This document shows, in pieces, positions 9,080-16,410 of a DNA stretch of 64,000 bases. Numbering within the stretch: position 1 is the first letter of the stretch; every line of letters starts with the position of its first letter. A program made the translations under genes and the position numbers. The DNA is from Flavitalea sp966112615 (GTDB lineage Bacteria > Bacteroidota > Bacteroidia > Chitinophagales > Chitinophagaceae), in contig CBHWDO010000008.1 in NCBI GenBank assembly GCA_966112615.1, forward strand, positions 62,001 to 126,000, written 5' to 3'. The notes beneath the pieces are model-generated. The model saw only the letters and a program-made list of their open reading frames with translations. It was not told the origin of the DNA and ran no database searches.

Positions 9080-9109
9080 TTGAAAATATGGCTGTAATCC
9101 CTACCTTTA
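9080..9109 (+). promoter_or_regulatory. Bacteroidota-type promoter of the 9128 operon
   Basis: TTG at 9080-9082, 19-base spacer, TACCTTTA at 9102-9109; the ATG is 18 bases downstream. This fits TTG-N19-TAnnTTTG except for the last base. Confidence 0.5.
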
Positions 9110-9127
9110 AGCGCAACACAAGCGTCT

Positions 9128-9523
9128 ATGGCCAGGTTTGATGCCAATTCAACATTCAGGAGATTAAGGAACCGCTACCGGCTGGTAGTTATGAACGATG
9201 ATACTTATGAGGAAGTTGTGACGTTTAAACTATCGAGGCTGAGTGTTTATGTGGCATTGAGTACCATTTTTGTTTTGGTAACGGGTCTTACAGTTGCTCT
9301 TATTGTATTCACTCCGTTGAAATTATACATACCAGGTTATGGTGATGTGAATGCAACGAAGGAATTGAGGGAGCTGAAGATCAAAACTGACTCACTGGAA
9401 AGGTCGATGCGATACAAGGATCAGTACCTGAACAGCCTGAGAGGAGTTTTACAGGGAGATGTGACCATGAAACTTGACACAGCTGTGATACAGGTCCCTG
9501 AAGTTGAGAAGATTAATGATTAA
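9128..9523 (+). CDS. membrane-anchored protein like the N-terminus of M23 peptidases, peptidase domain absent
   Basis: 131 residues. RNRYRLVVMNDDTYEEV at the N-terminus, a single membrane helix (about 44-66), PLKLYIPGYGD, and a short coiled coil (about 75-105) match the front part of the Bacteroidota M23 metallopeptidases that commonly precede bactofilin genes. Those are normally near 300 residues. Here the frame ends before any HxxxD or HxH zinc motif, and bactofilin starts 10 bases later, so no M23 domain is encoded downstream. It may be a bactofilin-associated membrane adaptor or a truncated peptidase. Family resemblance is recalled rather than searched. Confidence 0.6.
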   Translation: MARFDANSTFRRLRNRYRLVVMNDDTYEEVVTFKLSRLSVYVALSTIFVLVTGLTVALIVFTPLKLYIPGYGDVNATKELRELKIKTDSLERSMRYKDQYLNSLRGVLQGDVTMKLDTAVIQVPEVEKIND

Positions 9524-9533
9524 ACCAATACCT

Positions 9534-9992
9534 ATGTTCACACAGAAATCCAAAAACGACCAGTATTTTGAAGCTCCAGCTAATGGAGTAGGCGGTGCCA
9601 GTATCATTGCTGCCGGAACAACTTTACAGGGAGATATTACCAGCCAGGGTGATATCAGGATCGATGGAACCCTGAACGGGAACATTCATTGTACTTCCAA
9701 GGTGGTGATCGGAGCAAACGGTGTAGTGAAAGGTGATATTCATGGCAGCCAGGCCGATATCATGGGAAAAGTAACCGGTACCATCAAAGTGAAAGAGTTG
9801 CTGCAATTGAAAGGTGGTAGCGATGTGTCGGGTAATATCCATGCGGGTAAACTCCAGATCGAGCCTACTGCAAATTTCAATGGACAATGTGTGATGGGGG
9901 GAGAAGAGAAGAAGGGGAGAAGTGAAGAAGTGGAGAAGAGGCGAAGTGGGGAAGAGGCGTTACATTTGCAGGCCGGAGTTCCGGCTAAATAA
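9534..9992 (+). CDS. bactofilin (polymer-forming cytoskeletal protein)
   Basis: 152 residues from the ATG at 9534 (MFTQKSKND); the earlier in-frame ATG at 9504 lies inside the preceding gene. The central bactofilin beta-helix runs from about residue 25 to 115, with repeated hydrophobic turns such as GDITSQGDIRIDGTLNGNI and VKGDIHGSQADIMGKVTGTI. Bactofilins form membrane-associated filaments without nucleotide, often organising wall enzymes. Residues about 120-142 (GEEKKGRSEEVEKRR...) are encoded by a purine-rich GAAGTG-type repeat, giving an unusual charged tail that ends AGVPAK. It is the second gene of a tight four-gene operon. Confidence 0.9.
   Translation: MFTQKSKNDQYFEAPANGVGGASIIAAGTTLQGDITSQGDIRIDGTLNGNIHCTSKVVIGANGVVKGDIHGSQADIMGKVTGTIKVKELLQLKGGSDVSGNIHAGKLQIEPTANFNGQCVMGGEEKKGRSEEVEKRRSGEEALHLQAGVPAK
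9893..9955 (+). repeat. GAAGTG/GAAGAG purine repeat inside the bactofilin C-terminus
   Basis: About 60 bases of G/A-only sequence with repeated GAAGTG, GAGAAG and GGGGAAGAG units. The same units form the end of the asparaginase gene at 53895-53932. Here the frame stays open through the repeat. Confidence 0.65.
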
Positions 9993-9998
9993 TACCTG

Positions 9999-10409
9999 AT
10001 GCAGCAAAAAAGCATAAGCTTAGTTCGATCGTTTTTACCACTGACATTGATTTTCGTAATCTCCATGGGATTCTTTCTTACGGGAAGGGATATGCTGGAA
10101 AACTGGGGACTTGACCAGTCGGTGCTGCTTGCAGGCAACATGATCCTGTTCGTAGCTACGCTGATCTCATTCTATTTTTACTGGAAATCATTGGAAAATG
10201 ACAGGGTACAGGTTTTCCTGAGAATGGTGTACAGTGGGATGTTCGTGAAAATGATGATCTGCCTTTTTGCTGCTTTGATCTATATCATGATCGCTAAAAA
10301 AGGTGTGAACAAGGGAGGCATTTTTGTGTGCATGTTCCTGTATTTCCTGTATACGTTTGTGGAGATGTCGATATTGATGAAAGTGAGCAAGCTGAAGAAA
10401 AATGGCTAA
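9999..10409 (+). CDS. small polytopic membrane protein
   Basis: 136 residues with four predicted membrane helices (about 12-30, 42-62, 76-97, 104-124) and a basic tail (KVSKLKKNG). It begins 6 bases after bactofilin and overlaps the SprT-like gene by 8 bases, so it is translationally coupled. In several Bacteroidota a small membrane protein sits between bactofilin and the ATP synthase atpB gene. This may be that protein, but no atp gene follows here, so I leave the function open. Confidence 0.7.
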   Translation: MQQKSISLVRSFLPLTLIFVISMGFFLTGRDMLENWGLDQSVLLAGNMILFVATLISFYFYWKSLENDRVQVFLRMVYSGMFVKMMICLFAALIYIMIAKKGVNKGGIFVCMFLYFLYTFVEMSILMKVSKLKKNG

Positions 10410-11016
10410 ACAGGAGGCACCCCTCGATTACTTAAAAAGATATATTCCAGATGCAGCCACCGCCCTGGTGCTGCATTACCTCAATGTTCATAAAGTTCAC
10501 CTGACCATCACCAGAGAACGCAGATCGGTGCTGGGAGATTACCGTCATGCCACTCATTATAAAAATCACCGGATAAGCGTGAATGGAAACCTGAATAAAT
10601 ATTCTTTCCTGGTAACGCTGGTGCATGAGATCGCGCACCTGGTGACCTTTGTCGAATTTGGAAACAGGGTAGCAGCTCATGGGAAAGAATGGAAGGATAC
10701 CTATGCCAGGCTGCTGGTAGATTTTCTTCACCCTGAAATATTTCCTCCTGATATTCTACTGGCATTAAAAAAATCATTGCCCAACCTTCCTGCAAGCAGT
10801 TGTTCGGATGATGACCTGATGCGCATCCTGAAAAAGTATGATGCGCGAACAGGGATGATCATGGTGGAGCAGCTCAATGATGGAGATACTTTCCAGATCG
10901 AATCCGGAATGGTATTCCGCAGGGGAAAGAAATTGAGAAAGCGGTTTCAATGCGTGGAGATCAAAACCGGGCGACTATACCTGTTCAGCCCGATTTATGA
11001 AGTGAAGCCCTTATAG
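10402..11016 (+). CDS. SprT-like zinc metalloprotein
   Basis: 204 residues. The SprT-like signature is HEIAH at 75-79 with the downstream AAHGKEW supplying a likely third ligand, in a domain of about residues 10-110. SprT/Spartan-like proteins are zinc metallopeptidases; the bacterial members are poorly characterised. The start ATG overlaps the preceding gene by 8 bases. The 3-prime end overlaps the convergent GNAT gene by 6 bases. The C-terminal 90 residues (KKYDARTGMIMVEQLNDGD...) look like a small beta domain without clear zinc-ribbon cysteines. Confidence 0.82.
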   Translation: MAKQEAPLDYLKRYIPDAATALVLHYLNVHKVHLTITRERRSVLGDYRHATHYKNHRISVNGNLNKYSFLVTLVHEIAHLVTFVEFGNRVAAHGKEWKDTYARLLVDFLHPEIFPPDILLALKKSLPNLPASSCSDDDLMRILKKYDARTGMIMVEQLNDGDTFQIESGMVFRRGKKLRKRFQCVEIKTGRLYLFSPIYEVKPL

Positions 11017-11493
11017 TTTTTTCAGCATCCATTTGGAACAACCAAAATGGCCGCTATTCCCCATTGGACCGGACAAATATTCAAATCCAAACTTTTCGTA
11101 GACAGTCAATGCTTTCTCGAGTTCGGGCATACTTTCCAGGTAAACATGGTCATAACCGTTTCCGGAAGCGTATTCAAGGCATCGGGCGATTAGCTTTCCA
11201 CCAAGTCCCTGGTTTCTCGCAGATGGTTTTAGGTACATCTTCACCAGTTCGCAGGTTCCTTTCGGGAGACCTTCAGTAGGATAGATGCCGGCACCTCCCA
11301 GGATCTCCCCGTTTTCTTCAGCAATGAAATAAATGCTTCCTTGTTGCTGGAAGAGTTCATAAAGGTGATCGGTTGATTCATCGTAGTACACAGTGCCGGG
11401 ATGGTTGGCTCCAAATTCGGCCAGGGCATTGCGGATGATCACTGCAATTTTAGGATTGTCTGAAGGTTGGATGTTCCTGATCTCGATTGACAT
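11011..11493 (-). CDS. GNAT-family N-acetyltransferase
   Basis: 160 residues, a single GNAT domain. The acetyl-CoA-binding motif RNQGLGGK is at 93-100, preceded by the beta-4 strand CELVKMYLKP and followed by YDHVYLES and AL.VYEKFGFEYL, the typical C-terminal strands. Substrate cannot be told from sequence. The gene is convergent with the SprT-like gene, overlapping by 6 bases, and has its own promoter region in the long spacer upstream. Confidence 0.88.
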   Translation of the reverse strand: MSIEIRNIQPSDNPKIAVIIRNALAEFGANHPGTVYYDESTDHLYELFQQQGSIYFIAEENGEILGGAGIYPTEGLPKGTCELVKMYLKPSARNQGLGGKLIARCLEYASGNGYDHVYLESMPELEKALTVYEKFGFEYLSGPMGNSGHFGCSKWMLKKL

Positions 11494-11926
11494 GAAGCAA
11501 AGATATTACACTGGAAATCAAGTCCAAACATCAATTCACATATCACTTATACGGCAGGAAGTGTTTCCCTTATAGGCTAAGTATTTTTTCTTATCAAACC
11601 TGAGTTTAACTCCAATTCTCGCATAATGGAGCTTCCAAAGTTTCTGTAAGAGTCAGATTGGTCGCAATTTTACGGTGTCAACGATCCTATAGAAAACCAA
11701 ATGTCCTAGTCAAAGTCCAAGTCCAAATTTGATCCGTACCCTAAAAAATTTTATCCGTATCCTGTAAAAAACAAAAGATCCTGGAAAAACTAACTGTGAA
11801 TCCGATCCTTTGAAAAACCAAGTCCCTTAAGAATTTTATCCAATTATCCGTGCAAAGACACGCCTGTTGAAATCACTGGAGAGAAAAGAAACAGGAGATC
11901 CCCGCGAGAGCGGGGATTGTTTATTT
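11494..11926. other. gene-free spacer with degenerate direct repeats
   Basis: No convincing reading frame. It contains A/T-rich degenerate copies of GATCCTnnGAAAAACCAA at 11683-11700, 11778-11794 and 11804-11822, a related TATCCTGTAAAAAAC at 11759, and AATTTTATCC twice (11747-11756, 11832-11841). A perfect 8-bp hairpin ATCCCCGC/GCGGGGAT with a GAGA loop is at 11898-11917. Nothing else is recognisable. Confidence 0.6.
11898..11917 (-). terminator. GC-rich hairpin downstream of sucC
   Basis: ATCCCCGC-GAGA-GCGGGGAT, a perfect 8-bp stem with a GNRA-like loop on the plus strand. On the minus strand it is followed by a pyrimidine-rich but interrupted T tract. It could end transcription from sucC, or simply be a stable structure. 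Confidence 0.4.
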
Positions 11927-12074
11927 GGGGAAGACGGGGAAGACATAGAAGACATGGAAGACGTGGAATACATGGAATACACGGAATACGCGGAAAAAGA
12001 AAAAGACATGGAAATCGGGATATTACCCCCTTCTTCCATGTCTTCTATGTCTTCAAAGTCTTCTACGTCTTCTA
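11927..12074. repeat. long inverted repeat built from GAAGACATG/GAATACACG units, ending at the sucC stop
   Basis: The left arm carries GGGGAAGAC, GAAGACATAG, GAAGACATGG, GAATACATGG, GAATACACGG and similar 9-base units. The right arm carries their complements (CTTCCATGT, CTTCTATGT, CTTCTACGT) and runs into the TAG stop of sucC (12072-12074). A small GGG-ATATTA-CCC hairpin sits near the centre. Confidence 0.8.
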
Positions 12075-13289
12075 AGCTGCCGTCACCGCCTTATTCACCA
12101 ACGCCGCTGCTTCGCTCAGCAAAATCGCAGACTGTACTTTCAATCCGCTTTCTTCGATCAGCTTTTTGGCTTCTTCAGCATTGGTTCCCTGGAGGCGAAC
12201 GATGATCGGAACTTCGATATTGCCGATTGATTTGTATGCATCGATAACACCCTGTGCAACACGGTCGCAACGAACGATACCACCAAAGATGTTGATCAGG
12301 ATCGCCTTCACTTTTGGATCTTTCAGGATGATGCGGAAACCTGCTTCAACAGTTGTTGCATTGGCAGTTCCTCCTACATCCAGGAAGTTCGCAGGCTCAC
12401 CACCACTCAGTTTGATCATGTCCATGGTAGCCATGGCCAGACCAGCTCCATTCACCATACAACCTACGTTACCATCGAGTTTCACGAAGTTGAGGTTATA
12501 TTTTCCTGCTTCTACTTCTGTAGGATCTTCTTCGTTAATATCACGCTGCGCTTCAAGGTCAGGATGACGCATCAAAGCGTTGTCATCCAAATTCATCTTA
12601 CAGTCAACCGCAATGATCTTATCATCAGCAGTCTTGAACAATGGGTTGATCTCTAGCATAGCGCAATCAAGCCCTACATAAGCGTTGTAGAGATTCGTTA
12701 CGAAACGAACGCAGTTTTTGAACGCTTCGCCCTTCAACCCGAGATTGAAAGCAATCTTACGCGCCTGGAATCCCTGCAGTCCGCCTGAAGGATGAACCCA
12801 CTCTTTATAGATTTTTTCCGGAGTATGATGAGCCACTTCTTCAATGTCCATCCCACCTTCAGTTGAATACATAATTACATTCTGACCCTTGGAACGATCA
12901 AGGAGAATCGAAAGATAGAATTCCTTAACAGGGCTTGGTCCTTCGTAATAAACATCCTGTGCAACCAGAACTTTGTTAACCAGTTTACCTGCAGGACCGG
13001 TCTGGATGGTTACCAGCGTACCACCGAGAATGTTGGACGCGATCTGGCGGATATCATCTGCGCTTTTACCTACCGCAACACCTCTTTGTTCGCTTCCCAT
13101 GATCTTTCCCTTACCACGGCCACCGGCATGGATCTGGGCTTTTACCACTGCAAAGTTGTTTCCGAACTGAACCTTGAGGTTTTTGTACGCTTCTTCTGCA
13201 GCGTTCGCTGATTCAACTGGGATGCCTTCCTGCACAGGCACGTTATACTTCTTTAATAATTCTTTCGCCTGGTATTCATGAAGATTCAT
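12072..13289 (-). CDS. sucC: succinyl-CoA synthetase, beta subunit
   Basis: 405 residues, full length. The N-terminal ATP-grasp part is recognisable by MNLHEYQAKELL and AQIHAGGRGKG (about 51-61). The C-terminal CoA-ligase domain contains the conserved INIFGGIVRCDRVA and VRLQGTNAEE. With the alpha subunit (sucD, not in this window) it interconverts succinyl-CoA and succinate with ATP/ADP in the TCA cycle. The stop TAG is followed at once by GAAGACGTAGAAGAC repeats. It is divergent from punA with a 104-base shared upstream region. Confidence 0.96.
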   Translation of the reverse strand: MNLHEYQAKELLKKYNVPVQEGIPVESANAAEEAYKNLKVQFGNNFAVVKAQIHAGGRGKGKIMGSEQRGVAVGKSADDIRQIASNILGGTLVTIQTGPAGKLVNKVLVAQDVYYEGPSPVKEFYLSILLDRSKGQNVIMYSTEGGMDIEEVAHHTPEKIYKEWVHPSGGLQGFQARKIAFNLGLKGEAFKNCVRFVTNLYNAYVGLDCAMLEINPLFKTADDKIIAVDCKMNLDDNALMRHPDLEAQRDINEEDPTEVEAGKYNLNFVKLDGNVGCMVNGAGLAMATMDMIKLSGGEPANFLDVGGTANATTVEAGFRIILKDPKVKAILINIFGGIVRCDRVAQGVIDAYKSIGNIEVPIIVRLQGTNAEEAKKLIEESGLKVQSAILLSEAAALVNKAVTAA

Positions 13290-13364
13290 GGGGAAATTTT
13301 TTAGAATGAGATGCGAAAATAATAGAAATAGGAATTGAAAAGAAATTAACCATCAGGGCTTTGC

Positions 13365-13372
13365 TATATTTG
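13365..13372 (+). promoter_or_regulatory. -7 box of punA
   Basis: TATATTTG matches TAnnTTTG, 21 bases before the ATG. No well-spaced TTG is present, so only the -7 element is supported. Confidence 0.35.
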
Positions 13373-13393
13373 CCGGCACTTAAATGATAGGAT

Positions 13394-14215
13394 ATGTCAA
13401 CGCTTTTGTCGAGGATCAATGAAACAGTAAGCTATCTTAAAAATATCTACAGCGAAACACCGGAGGTTGGAGTGATCCTCGGTAGCGGTTTGGGGAATTT
13501 TGCAAAGGAAATTGAAGTCATCAAGGAAATACCATACAGCGAGATACCTAATTTTCCAGTATCTACAGTAGAAGGTCATTCGGGTAAACTTGTTTTCGGA
13601 ACCATTGCCGGTAAGAAAGTGGTGGCTATGGCAGGCCGTTTTCATTTTTATGAAGGATATTCTGCCGATGAAGTGGTATTCCCGATCCGCGTGATGAAAT
13701 TCCTGGGTATCCAATACCTTTTCATTTCAAATGCAGCAGGTGGCGTGAATCCGAATTTCAAAGTGGGCGACCTGATGATCATTAAAGATCATATCAGCTT
13801 TTCAACCTGGAATCCATTGATCGGGAAGAATGAGCCAGAATTGGGACCTCGTTTTCCGGATATGAGCGAGCCATATAAAAAAGAAATGATCACCCGTGCA
13901 AAAAAATTCGGAACTGAACTCGGATTGCAACTGCACGAAGGAGTGTATTTCGGTGTAACAGGCCCGACTTTTGAAACAAGAGCTGAGTATAAGCTGATCT
14001 ACAATGTGGGTGCTGATGCGGTTGGCATGAGTACAGTGCAGGAAGTGATCGTGGCCTGCCATATGGGTCTGCCGGTATTCGCGATCAGTATCATTACCGA
14101 TCTTGGAATTCGTGAAGAAGAAAATAAGATCACCCATGCTGAAGTGCTGGAAGCCGCTGCAGCAGCGGAACCTAAGCTTACAGCCATCTTTAAGAAACTG
14201 ATCGCGTCCATTTAA
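13394..14215 (+). CDS. punA: purine-nucleoside phosphorylase (trimeric PNP family)
   Basis: 273 residues, the usual length. Family signatures are visible: GVILGSGLGNF (phosphate loop, about 26-36), the FHFYEGY segment (His near residue 83), FISNAAGGVNPNFKVGDL, and GPTFETRAEY...GADAVGMSTVQEV. It splits purine nucleosides with phosphate in the cytoplasm for salvage. The porin gene follows after 13 bases, probably in one transcript. Confidence 0.95.
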   Translation: MSTLLSRINETVSYLKNIYSETPEVGVILGSGLGNFAKEIEVIKEIPYSEIPNFPVSTVEGHSGKLVFGTIAGKKVVAMAGRFHFYEGYSADEVVFPIRVMKFLGIQYLFISNAAGGVNPNFKVGDLMIIKDHISFSTWNPLIGKNEPELGPRFPDMSEPYKKEMITRAKKFGTELGLQLHEGVYFGVTGPTFETRAEYKLIYNVGADAVGMSTVQEVIVACHMGLPVFAISIITDLGIREEENKITHAEVLEAAAAAEPKLTAIFKKLIASI

Positions 14216-14228
14216 TAAATTATCAACT

Positions 14229-16229
14229 GTGCGAAATCTTCAGGTATTTCTGTTGCTGGTTTTGTTGTGCATGGTTTCGGCTGTTTTAGGTCAGCAGAAC
14301 ATGATGAATCGCATACCGGGAAGGGGCTTCAGGCCGGCAGCCGGTAAGGGCGACAGCATTGCGCGCAGAACAGGACTGGAAGATTCCATTACCATCAATT
14401 ATAGGTTCCTGGATTCATCGAGGTTGAGAAAATTTGATTCAACGCTCTATGATTACACCATGCGCTATCCTATTGCCTGGCATGAGGTGAACCTGGGCAA
14501 TACAGGAACCGCTACCCGAAGCCTGATCTTCAATCCAATGGGCAGGTCGGGATTTGACCCTGGATTTCATGCATTCGATAACTATAATTTCAGGGTTGAG
14601 GACACGCGTTTTTATAATACTACCCGGCCTTATTCGGAAGTGAATTATGCCTTGGGTGGTAATGCGGAGCAGATGATCGGGCTTGAACATACGCAGAATG
14701 TAAGACCTAATTTCAATGTGGCTATTCAATACCGACTGATCAATTCTCCGGGTGCATTTCAAAGTCAGAATACGAACCACAATAATTACAGGATCAGTTC
14801 CTGGTACCAGTCGAAAAACAAGCGCTACCAGAATTTCTTCATCCTTGTAGGAAATAAATTGCAATCGAGTGAGAATGGCGGGATCAAAGATGATGGAAAT
14901 TATCTCGATAGTGTTCCCTTCCAGGAGCGTTCCACTATTCCAACGATGATCGGACCGAATAGCCCTGGTAGCAGGAATTTTTTCAGCACGAATATCAATA
15001 CCGGAACAAAGTATACCAATGCAACCTATTTGTTCCGTCAGCAATATGATATCGGCCAGAAAGATTCTATTGTAACAGATACTACAGTGATTCCATTATT
15101 CTATCCCCGACTGAGACTGGAACACACCATCAGCATACAAACTTATCATTACAGGTTTTTGGATAACAATCCTGATAGTGCCTACTATGCCAGCCGGTAC
15201 AATCTGAATAAGGGTGATAGTTTATATTTTGATGATGAATGGAGACTGATCAACAATGATTTTTCTATCTATCAATTTCCTGATGCAAAGAATTCGCAAC
15301 AGTTCATCAAAGCTGGAATTTTGTTTCAGACCATGCGTGGTGTTTTTGATAGTTTCACCGTAAAGAAGAATTATACGAACCTTGCTTTACATGGTGAGTA
15401 TCGAAACAAGACACGCAATAAGAAATGGGATATTGAAGCGATCGGAAGATTTTTTTTACAGGGATATAATGCGGGTGATTATGATGCATATGCCAGCCTG
15501 CAACGTTATATCAGTAAACGGATTGGATACCTGCAGGTAGGGTTTCAGCATGTGAACAGGAAGCCATCCTTCATTTATGATCCTGAAAGTAGTTTTTACC
15601 TGACCAGCACACCGGCAGATTTCAATAAAGAAAACTACTTCCATATTTTTGGTTCGATAGAGAGGCCTGAGAAGAATTTTAAATTATCAGGAAGTTATTA
15701 TCTCTTCAATAACTTTCATTACTACGACGATTATTACAAGCCATCACAATATTCTGTGGTGTTCAATTTCCTTCGCTTTTCATTGTTCAAGCAGTTCCAG
15801 ATCAGGAGAAATTTCAACTGGAGAACATGGATTGTAGTTCAGCAGAAAGCAGGAAATGCGCCGTTGAATCTACCGTTGTTACTAACAAGAAACCAGATAG
15901 GTTATGATGGAAAACTAGGATTCAAAAATCTTAACCTGAGTGCCGGATTAGAGCTCAGGTATTTCACACCTTATAAATCTCAACTGTATTCTCCTGTAAC
16001 CGGACAATTCTTTTACCAGGATACCACCACGGTGAAAATGGAACTGCCGGAGATCGCAGCTTATGCACATTTCCGCATCAGAAGTTTCACTGCTTATATC
16101 CGCGCCGAGAACCTCAATTCACTCGACATAGCGCGCGGAGGATTTCTCAACAACCAGGTACTTACACCAGGTTATCCTTATCCAGGGTTGAATATCAGGG
16201 TGGGGATATTTTGGAGTTTTGTGAACTGA
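14229..16229 (+). CDS. putative porin (Porin_10-type)
   Basis: 666 residues starting at GTG 14229; this start gives a good signal peptide (MRNLQVFLLLVLLCMVSAVLGQ), whereas later ATGs cut it short. The body is a large barrel of alternating aromatic strands with frequent FYNTTRPYSEVNYALGGN-like turns, matching the Bacteroidota putative-porin family. It ends in an aromatic-flanked strand (NIRVGIFWSFVN) as outer-membrane barrels do. It lies 13 bases after punA, an arrangement known in relatives, hinting at nucleoside or small-solute uptake (inference). A GGAATACAC repeat hairpin starts 2 bases after the stop. Confidence 0.8.
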   Translation: MRNLQVFLLLVLLCMVSAVLGQQNMMNRIPGRGFRPAAGKGDSIARRTGLEDSITINYRFLDSSRLRKFDSTLYDYTMRYPIAWHEVNLGNTGTATRSLIFNPMGRSGFDPGFHAFDNYNFRVEDTRFYNTTRPYSEVNYALGGNAEQMIGLEHTQNVRPNFNVAIQYRLINSPGAFQSQNTNHNNYRISSWYQSKNKRYQNFFILVGNKLQSSENGGIKDDGNYLDSVPFQERSTIPTMIGPNSPGSRNFFSTNINTGTKYTNATYLFRQQYDIGQKDSIVTDTTVIPLFYPRLRLEHTISIQTYHYRFLDNNPDSAYYASRYNLNKGDSLYFDDEWRLINNDFSIYQFPDAKNSQQFIKAGILFQTMRGVFDSFTVKKNYTNLALHGEYRNKTRNKKWDIEAIGRFFLQGYNAGDYDAYASLQRYISKRIGYLQVGFQHVNRKPSFIYDPESSFYLTSTPADFNKENYFHIFGSIERPEKNFKLSGSYYLFNNFHYYDDYYKPSQYSVVFNFLRFSLFKQFQIRRNFNWRTWIVVQQKAGNAPLNLPLLLTRNQIGYDGKLGFKNLNLSAGLELRYFTPYKSQLYSPVTGQFFYQDTTTVKMELPEIAAYAHFRIRSFTAYIRAENLNSLDIARGGFLNNQVLTPGYPYPGLNIRVGIFWSFVN

Positions 16230-16231
16230 TT

Positions 16232-16340
16232 AGGAATACAAGGAATACACAGAATACACGGAATACATGGAAGTCGGGCAATGACCCGGCTTTTTGTATT
16301 CTTCCGCGTATTCTGCGTATTCCGTGTATTCCTTGTATTC
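16232..16340. repeat. long inverted repeat of GGAATACAC units around a terminator
   Basis: The left arm contains GGAATACAA, GGAATACAC, AGAATACAC, GGAATACAT; the right arm contains the complementary TATTCTTCC, GTATTCTGC, GTATTCCGT, GTATTCCTT. The centre is a unique terminator hairpin (16273-16295). The array begins 2 bases after the porin TGA. Confidence 0.85.
16273..16295 (+). terminator. terminator at the centre of the GGAATACAC palindrome
   Basis: GTCGGG-CAATGA-CCCGGC stem (one G-T pair) followed by TTTTT. It ends the punA-porin transcript. Confidence 0.7.
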
Positions 16341-16359
16341 AGAAAATTTTGGCTTATCG

Positions 16360-16377
16360 AAATTAAAGTTTTAATTT
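16360..16377. promoter_or_regulatory. AT-rich palindrome upstream of the TonB receptor
   Basis: AAATTAAA-GT-TTTAATTT, perfect 8-base arms, 34 bases before the ATG. It could be a second operator or part of the promoter. Confidence 0.35.
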
Positions 16378-16388
16378 TCCCTAAATAA

Positions 16389-16410
16389 AATTTTAGACAA
16401 GCCTAAAATT
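16389..16410. promoter_or_regulatory. probable DtxR/MntR-type operator
   Basis: A perfect palindrome, AATTTTAG-ACAAGC-CTAAAATT, abutting the ATG. The core TTTAGnnnnnnCTAAA resembles operators of metal-dependent DtxR/MntR/SirR repressors. Metal-loaded repressor bound here would block the adjacent receptor gene. No such repressor is in the window. Confidence 0.5.

Noticed and set aside
11836..12205. Long frames on both strands (60-110 residues) with repetitive Glu/Asp/Tyr or Ser/Met
   Set aside because: They are the translation of the GAAGACATG/GAATACACG palindrome and run into sucC; open on both strands only because the repeat lacks stops in those frames.
16232..16340. CRISPR array
   Set aside because: Units are 9 bases, contiguous and without unique spacers, and no cas gene is present.
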